A DNA stretch of 9,131 nucleotides. It comes from Bacteroidota bacterium. GTDB lineage: Bacteria; Bacteroidota; Bacteroidia; Flavobacteriales_F; PHOS-HE28. The DNA is taken from positions 1 to 9,131 of the forward strand of contig JAEZCB010000230.1 in assembly GCA_023412755.1 (NCBI GenBank), given 5' to 3'. A program made the translations under genes and the position numbers. The notes under the pieces are model-generated. The model did no database searches. It worked only from the letters and a program-made list of their open reading frames with translations, and was not told the origin of the DNA. Below are positions 5,136 through 9,131 of this stretch, in pieces (the first letter of the stretch is position 1; every line of letters starts with the position of its first letter).

Positions 5136-6785
5136 ATGGACACCACCATCACAGGCTCCTTCGTGGACATTCCGGCCAGGCGGATCTTCTCCGCTGAGGT
5201 CACTCTCAAGGAGGGCACCATAATAGGGATCCGTGAAACTGGTAACGGTAGTGGTGGATACATCCTGCCAGGTTTCATAGATGCTCATGTCCATGTGGAA
5301 AGTTCCATGCTGGTACCTAGTGAATTCGCCCGGCTCGCAGTGACCCATGGAACGGTTGCGACCGTGAGTGACCCCCACGAGATCGCCAACGTGCTCGGCA
5401 TTGAAGGGATCGACCTCATGATCCGCAATGGTTCCAAAGTACCGTTCCACTTCTTCTTCGGAGCCCCGAGTTGTGTGCCCGCGACCACCTTCGAAACCGC
5501 CGGGGCCACCTTAAACGGAGCGGATGTGGCCGCTTTGCTGGCCAGGCCAGAGATCCTTTACCTCAGTGAGATGATGGACCACCCCGGCGTGCTGCGTAGA
5601 GCTCCCATGGTGATGGAGAAGATCGCACACGCTCAAGCGGCCGGAAAGCCGGTGGATGGCCATGCGCCAGGTCTACGTGGTGAAGCCGCAAGGAACTACG
5701 CCGCCGTTGGGATATCCACCGACCATGAATGCTTCACAGCGGATGAGGCGCTGGACAAACTGAACGCGGGCATGTGGGTACAGATCCGCGAAGGCAGCGC
5801 GGCCAGGAATTTCGAAGCGCTGTATCCCCTCCTGCATGAACACTATGAACGGATGATGTTCTGCAGCGATGACAAACATCCGGACGGTCTCGCGGAAGGC
5901 CACATCAACATGCTATGCCGCAGGGCTGTGAAGCTGGGTGTGGACCTGTTCAAGGTGCTGCGTGTAGCGTGTCTCAATCCGATCGAACATTACAAACTTC
6001 CGGTCGGCGGTCTGCGTGTAGGGGATCCTGCGGACCTCATCGTGGTGGAGGATCTGCGGGGTTTCAAGAATCTGCGGACCTATATCAAAGGAACGCTCGT
6101 GGCACAAGATGGGCAAAGCTTGATCGAGCGGGTCGCGGTGGAAACAAAAAATAATTTCAACTGCACCTTCAAGGCCGAAGATGAACTCAAGGTCTACGCC
6201 GAAGATCCGGAGGTGCTTGCGATAGAGGTGCTGGACGGGCAACTCATCACCAACAAGAGATCAATGCGGGCCAGACAAGGGCCGGGAGGTGAGCTTCTGC
6301 CCGACCCGGATCAGGACCTGCTAAAGATCGTTGTAGCGGACCGGTATACCAATGGTGCCCCGGCCATAGGTTGGATCACCAATACCGGTCTTAAGCGGGG
6401 CGCATTGGCCAGTTCCGTAGCGCATGACAGCCACAACATCGTGGCCATTGGAACCAACGACAAGGATATAACTGCGGCCATCGCGCGCATCATCCAGCAC
6501 AAAGGTGGCATCGCCATCGCCGATGGTGCTGCCACGGATGTGTTGCCTTTGCCGGTGGCGGGTATCATGAGCGATGCCGACGCATACCATGTCGCTACCA
6601 GATATTCCGCGTTGGATCGTGCCGCCAAGGCCATGGGCAGCACACTTGGAGCTCCCTTCATGACGCTCAGCTTCATGGCCCTGCTTGTCATCCCGCATCT
6701 GAAGATGAGTGATAGGGGATTATTCGATGGTGATACCTTCGGTCTACGTTCCAGCGCTGCCACAGCAGGTACGCGCACCATCTAG
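5136..6785 (+). CDS. ade: Adenine deaminase
   Basis: The product has 549 residues, normal for the bacterial Ade family of the amidohydrolase superfamily. The enzyme hydrolyses adenine to hypoxanthine and ammonia (EC 3.5.4.2) in cytosolic purine salvage. The metal site is visible in order: GFIDAHVHVESSM with H51 and H53, SDPHEIANV (78-86), EMMDHPGV (145-152), the HAPGL loop (176-180), TDHE (195-198) and SDDKHPD (244-250). NPIEHYKLPVGGLRVGDPADLIVVED is the typical end of the barrel and return to the small beta domain. The C-terminal Ade-specific domain carries AHDSHNIVAIGTND and ends with LSFMALLVIPHLK. No catalytic residue appears lost. Neighbours are unrelated. The start is fixed by the -7 box 5 bases upstream and by the family N-terminus. 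Confidence 0.95.
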   Translation: MDTTITGSFVDIPARRIFSAEVTLKEGTIIGIRETGNGSGGYILPGFIDAHVHVESSMLVPSEFARLAVTHGTVATVSDPHEIANVLGIEGIDLMIRNGSKVPFHFFFGAPSCVPATTFETAGATLNGADVAALLARPEILYLSEMMDHPGVLRRAPMVMEKIAHAQAAGKPVDGHAPGLRGEAARNYAAVGISTDHECFTADEALDKLNAGMWVQIREGSAARNFEALYPLLHEHYERMMFCSDDKHPDGLAEGHINMLCRRAVKLGVDLFKVLRVACLNPIEHYKLPVGGLRVGDPADLIVVEDLRGFKNLRTYIKGTLVAQDGQSLIERVAVETKNNFNCTFKAEDELKVYAEDPEVLAIEVLDGQLITNKRSMRARQGPGGELLPDPDQDLLKIVVADRYTNGAPAIGWITNTGLKRGALASSVAHDSHNIVAIGTNDKDITAAIARIIQHKGGIAIADGAATDVLPLPVAGIMSDADAYHVATRYSALDRAAKAMGSTLGAPFMTLSFMALLVIPHLKMSDRGLFDGDTFGLRSSAATAGTRTI

Positions 6786-6789
6786 CGGT

Positions 6790-6797
6790 TACCTTTG
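6790..6797 (+). promoter_or_regulatory. -7 box of the desaturase gene (TACCTTTG)
   Basis: TACCTTTG is a full match to the Bacteroidota -7 consensus TAnnTTTG and is followed by C. It lies 4 bases after the adenine deaminase stop, so the -33 region falls inside ade; no clear TTG is seen there. Transcription would start near 6801-6803, about 30 bases before the GTG start. Confidence 0.65.
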
Positions 6798-6802
6798 CAC
6801 TA

Positions 6803-6818
6803 CGGCCCGCAAAGGCCG
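6803..6818 (+). other. Small stem-loop at the predicted 5' end of the desaturase mRNA
   Basis: CGGCC (6803-6807), loop CGCAAA, GGCCG (6814-6818) forms a short GC-rich hairpin exactly where the -7 box places the transcript start. It could protect the mRNA 5' end. Five base pairs alone are weak evidence. Confidence 0.3.
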
Positions 6819-6832
6819 CAATACCGCTTACC

Positions 6833-7567
6833 GTGATCGCGATCATCGTCTTCTTCATTCTGCACTGGTACCTCAGTCTCTTCGTCCAGACCTTCTACCT
6901 GCACCGGTATTCCGCCCACCGGATGTTCAGCATGAGTCCTTTCTGGGAAAAGGTCTTCCATGTGCTCACCTTCATCGCACAGGGCAGCAGCTACCTAAGC
7001 CCATATGCTTATGGTGTACTGCACCGCATGCATCATGCCTATGCCGATACGGAAAAGGATCCGCATTCCCCCAAATACGATCCCAGCCTCTTCAGCATGA
7101 TGTGGCGGACCAAGACGATCTATCATGAGATCTTCGATCGCAAATTGGAGGTTGAGCCACAGTTCACGCGTGATGTTCCTCAATGGCCGGCCTTCGAGCG
7201 TTTCGCCGATCATTGGGGTGCGCGCCTTGGTTGGGTGGCCGCCTACACGCTCTTCTATGTGATCTTCGCACCTTCTCCATGGTGGTTCCTTCTGCTGCCG
7301 TTCCATTACGTCATGGGCCCCATGCATGGCGCCATCATCAATTGGTTCGCACACAAGTATGGCTACACGAATTTCAAGGTGAAGGATACCAGCAGGAACA
7401 TGTGGCCCATAGAGATCCTGGTGATGGGCGAAGGGCTGCACAACAACCACCACGCGAACGCCGCCCGGGCCAACTTCGCGATCAAATGGTGGGAATTCGA
7501 CCCCACCTGGCCTGTGATTCGCTTTCTGCACCTGGTGCGCGTGATACGGCTCAGGGAAACGGCCTGA
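6833..7567 (+). CDS. Membrane fatty acid desaturase, acyl-CoA (stearoyl-CoA) type
   Basis: The product has 244 residues from a GTG start; no in-frame ATG lies between the promoter and the first conserved residues. The protein introduces a double bond into saturated acyl chains using a di-iron centre in the membrane. The histidine boxes are HRYSAH (24-29), HRMHH (64-68), NWFAH (170-174) and HNNHH (203-207), the full set for the stearoyl-CoA desaturase-like family. Hydrophobic segments lie at about 2-20, 42-60, 133-147 and 150-169. It is shorter than the eukaryotic enzymes (over 300), having little sequence before the first His box, as in other Bacteroidota forms I recall. A delta-9 position on acyl-CoA or acyl-lipid is likely but not readable from sequence. 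It has its own -7 box after ade. The lipoprotein gene follows 17 bases downstream. Confidence 0.92.
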   Translation: MIAIIVFFILHWYLSLFVQTFYLHRYSAHRMFSMSPFWEKVFHVLTFIAQGSSYLSPYAYGVLHRMHHAYADTEKDPHSPKYDPSLFSMMWRTKTIYHEIFDRKLEVEPQFTRDVPQWPAFERFADHWGARLGWVAAYTLFYVIFAPSPWWFLLLPFHYVMGPMHGAIINWFAHKYGYTNFKVKDTSRNMWPIEILVMGEGLHNNHHANAARANFAIKWWEFDPTWPVIRFLHLVRVIRLRETA

Positions 7568-7584
7568 AGGAGCCAACGCGCCTG

Positions 7585-8223
7585 ATGCGATCATCCTGGC
7601 CACCTACGGTGTTTCTATTGCTTCTGCTCTGTGGTTGCGGGGGATCCTCCCGGGTCATGGAGACCGGGCTGCTACAAAAACGAAAACACCTTTCCGGTTG
7701 GGATCTTTCAATAAGTAGAAAGGAGCGGGCGCACACACGTGGATCGCGTACACCGGCGCAGCGGAGATCAGGCAGAGCGGTCACTCCAGCTGAAAAAGCG
7801 GCATATGTTGAGGAGCATGATCCCCTGGTCAGTGCTGTTGAGATCCCACCCGAACCACCGGTCCGTGGATCAATGGATCACATTACCATGGTATCCTCTG
7901 ACCACATCGCTGTGATCGCTGCACCACCCCGTCCAACAACCACGGTACGACCCCAGGAGGATCTTATGCCCCGGAAACGCTGGAACTGGCTTGCGATCCC
8001 GGCATTCCTCGCCGCGGGCGCAGGCATCTGGCTGGCCCTCACCAGTACGAACACCTTGGCCGTGATCGCCGTCCTCGGGCTTGCGCTTATTCTTTCCGCC
8101 CTATCCATTCGCCGGATCCGCCGCCATGAAGAGGCAGGAAAAGGCTTCGCGGTCACCGCGTTGGTACTGGCGGTACTCGCATCGCTTCTCACCATCATTT
8201 CCATTGCCATTCTCGGCTTCTGA
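7585..8223 (+). CDS. Lipoprotein with C-terminal membrane helices, hypothetical
   Basis: The frame is open from far upstream inside the desaturase gene, but the first sensible start is ATG 7585, giving 212 residues. The N-terminus has a signal of type II: hydrophobic residues 8-15, then LCGC with the likely lipidated Cys18. A short block LLQKRKHLSGWDLSISRKER (29-48) resembles a basic, aromatic motif I recall near the N-terminus of other Bacteroidota lipoproteins. Residues 50-130 are polar and proline-rich. From residue 131 (KRWNWLAIP) there are three hydrophobic segments (about 134-151, 157-174 and 187-211), the last with KGFAVTALVLAVLASLLTI, similar to small DUF4190-like membrane domains. 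Transmembrane helices argue for retention in the inner membrane. Function unknown. It lies 17 bases after the desaturase and is probably co-transcribed. Its stop abuts the stop of the opposing gene. Confidence 0.7.
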   Translation: MRSSWPPTVFLLLLLCGCGGSSRVMETGLLQKRKHLSGWDLSISRKERAHTRGSRTPAQRRSGRAVTPAEKAAYVEEHDPLVSAVEIPPEPPVRGSMDHITMVSSDHIAVIAAPPRPTTTVRPQEDLMPRKRWNWLAIPAFLAAGAGIWLALTSTNTLAVIAVLGLALILSALSIRRIRRHEEAGKGFAVTALVLAVLASLLTIISIAILGF

Positions 8224-9066
8224 TCAGCTGAAGGAGCTGGTGTACAACGCTTCGGCCTGCATGCGCAATGATGATGGATCCTCACCTCGCTCGCGCATGG
8301 CGAGAAGGGAGCTCGACCCAGCCGATTTGGACAATTTTCTTCCCTGTTCGTCCAAAACGAGTGGATGATGCACGAATAGAACTTCCTTGAAGGTCCGAAG
8401 ACCGAGTATTCCGGCCAGGTACAATTGCATACCAGAAGATGGCAGCAGGTCCATACCCCGGACGATGACCGTGGTACCATGGTCCACATCATCGGCCAGG
8501 GAGGCGATCTGGTAGACCGGCATGGGAGGCACGTTCCCATGCGCCCTTTGCCTCAGGACCACATCGCCAATGGCCGCGTTCAGATCCACCTGCGGTGCGT
8601 TCCCAATGCTCGGAACGGTAACTATGCCATGTCTTGGCAGCCTGATCCGCCAGCAAGCGGCGGGATCATCCAGATCGATACCCTTATCCGCGCAATGCCC
8701 GGCATACACACCATACTTGCCACGAGCTTTGGAGCGGCCGCAGGTGCAACCATACAAAACACCCGCATCGCGCAGATCATTGAGCATGCCGTGGTACCGT
8801 GGCAGGCGCGCTCCCTGGCTCCGATCCTTCTGATGTTCGGCCATATTCCGCGGTCCGTCGTCCCAGCCGATGCCGAGCCAATGCAGGGAATCGAAGATGT
8901 CCTGCAGATACGTCTGCCGCACACGCTGGGCATCCAGATCGTCTATGCGCAACCTTATACGGAGTCCATGACGTTGTGCGATGAAGGAAGTGAGGAGGAA
9001 ACCGATGGCATTGCCCGCGTGGAGGTATCCACTTGGTGTAGGTGCTATGCGCGTGACCCCGCTCAT
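8224..9066 (-). CDS. gluQ: Glutamyl-queuosine tRNA(Asp) synthetase-like protein (GluQ-RS)
   Basis: The product has 280 residues from ATG 9066. A GTG at 9093 would add nine residues (289), but conservation starts at VTRIAPTPSGYLHAGN, so ATG 9066 is preferred. It is a class I synthetase catalytic domain without an anticodon-binding domain. The HIGH-type motif is HAGN (16-19) and the KMSKS-type motif is KLSKS (244-248). A zinc site of the GluQ-RS pattern is present: C107-x-C109, Y121 and C125 (CTC...YAGHC). IVRGMDLLPSSGMQ (201-214) is the usual amino-acid pocket segment. The known family activates glutamate and attaches it to queuosine at position 34 of tRNA(Asp), without needing tRNA for activation. 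A truncated GluRS paralogue is the alternative. It lies directly downstream of a tRNA gene on the same strand and likely shares its transcript. Confidence 0.8.
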   Translation of the reverse strand: MSGVTRIAPTPSGYLHAGNAIGFLLTSFIAQRHGLRIRLRIDDLDAQRVRQTYLQDIFDSLHWLGIGWDDGPRNMAEHQKDRSQGARLPRYHGMLNDLRDAGVLYGCTCGRSKARGKYGVYAGHCADKGIDLDDPAACWRIRLPRHGIVTVPSIGNAPQVDLNAAIGDVVLRQRAHGNVPPMPVYQIASLADDVDHGTTVIVRGMDLLPSSGMQLYLAGILGLRTFKEVLFVHHPLVLDEQGRKLSKSAGSSSLLAMRERGEDPSSLRMQAEALYTSSFS

Positions 9067-9105
9067 GCCAATTGGCTCCAGTATGGACGCCACTGCGGAA
9101 CGGCC

Positions 9106-9131
9106 TGGTGCCCGGGGCGGGACTTGAACCC
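9106..9131 (-). tRNA. tRNA 3' end, probably tRNA-Leu (partial)
   Basis: Read on the minus strand the sequence is GGG-TTCAAGT-CCCGC-CCCGGGC-A-CCA: the end of the T-stem, a standard seven-base T-loop, the 3' T-stem, the 3' acceptor strand, discriminator A73 and an encoded CCA tail. The implied 5' acceptor strand is GCCCGGG. The GGGTTCAAGTCCCGC block with A73 closely matches bacterial leucine tRNAs, but the anticodon and variable arm lie beyond the window, so the amino acid is inferred. The tRNA ends 39 bases before the ATG of the GluQ-RS gene. Confidence 0.85.

Noticed and set aside
7183..7584. In-frame upstream extension of the lipoprotein gene inside the desaturase gene
   Set aside because: This part overlaps the well-supported desaturase frame, and the lipoprotein signal starts at ATG 7585.
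1369..8281. About ten GGATCC sites by eye, more than composition alone suggests
   Set aside because: Most sit in coding DNA where frequent GAT, ATC and GGA/TCC codon junctions produce them. I could not compute a proper expectation, and there is no associated restriction system in the window.
1..9131. CRISPR array, insertion sequence, prophage or defence island
   Set aside because: No spaced direct repeats, transposase, integrase or defence protein domain was seen; the tail-fibre-like module is a single domain without other phage genes.

Overview
The window looks like a piece of chromosome from an uncultivated, moderately GC-rich member of the Bacteroidota, most likely order Flavobacteriales. 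The evidence is two secreted proteins with type IX secretion (T9SS) C-terminal sorting signals, a secreted protein with the Bacteroidota-typical FNYQAVVRD module, TAnnTTTG-like -7 promoter boxes, and a DnaJ of the form I associate from memory with Flavobacteriia. There are nine complete protein genes, one 3' gene fragment and the 3' end of a tRNA gene. I see no insertion sequence, prophage, CRISPR array or defence island. No stretch over 300 bases lacks a gene.

Layout: 1-177 is the end of a thioredoxin-fold (TlpA/AhpC-TSA type) gene, closed by a strong terminator (200-231). At 367-1773 are two closely spaced secreted-protein genes: a small T9SS cargo protein and an adhesin-like protein whose C-terminus resembles phage tail-fibre modules. 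A 53-residue membrane or exported peptide gene (1886-2047) follows, with its own terminator. The heat-shock pair grpE-dnaJ (2225-3981) overlaps by four bases. A second T9SS cargo gene lies at 4177-5073, then adenine deaminase (5136-6785), a membrane fatty-acid desaturase (6833-7567) and a lipoprotein with membrane helices (7585-8223). On the minus strand is a glutamyl-queuosine tRNA synthetase-like gene (8224-9066), directly downstream of a tRNA, probably tRNA-Leu, that is cut by the window end.

Functional links: GrpE and DnaJ are the nucleotide-exchange and J-domain co-chaperones of DnaK, which is not in the window. The other genes are unrelated housekeeping or cell-surface functions. Much of the DNA is ordinary core or near-core sequence, and I do not see a new multi-gene system. 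The points most worth a second look are the DnaJ that keeps only one of its two zinc centres, the tail-fibre-like secreted protein, the tRNA/GluQ-RS arrangement, the probably leaderless adenine deaminase mRNA, and the convergent gene pair whose stop codons form one palindrome.
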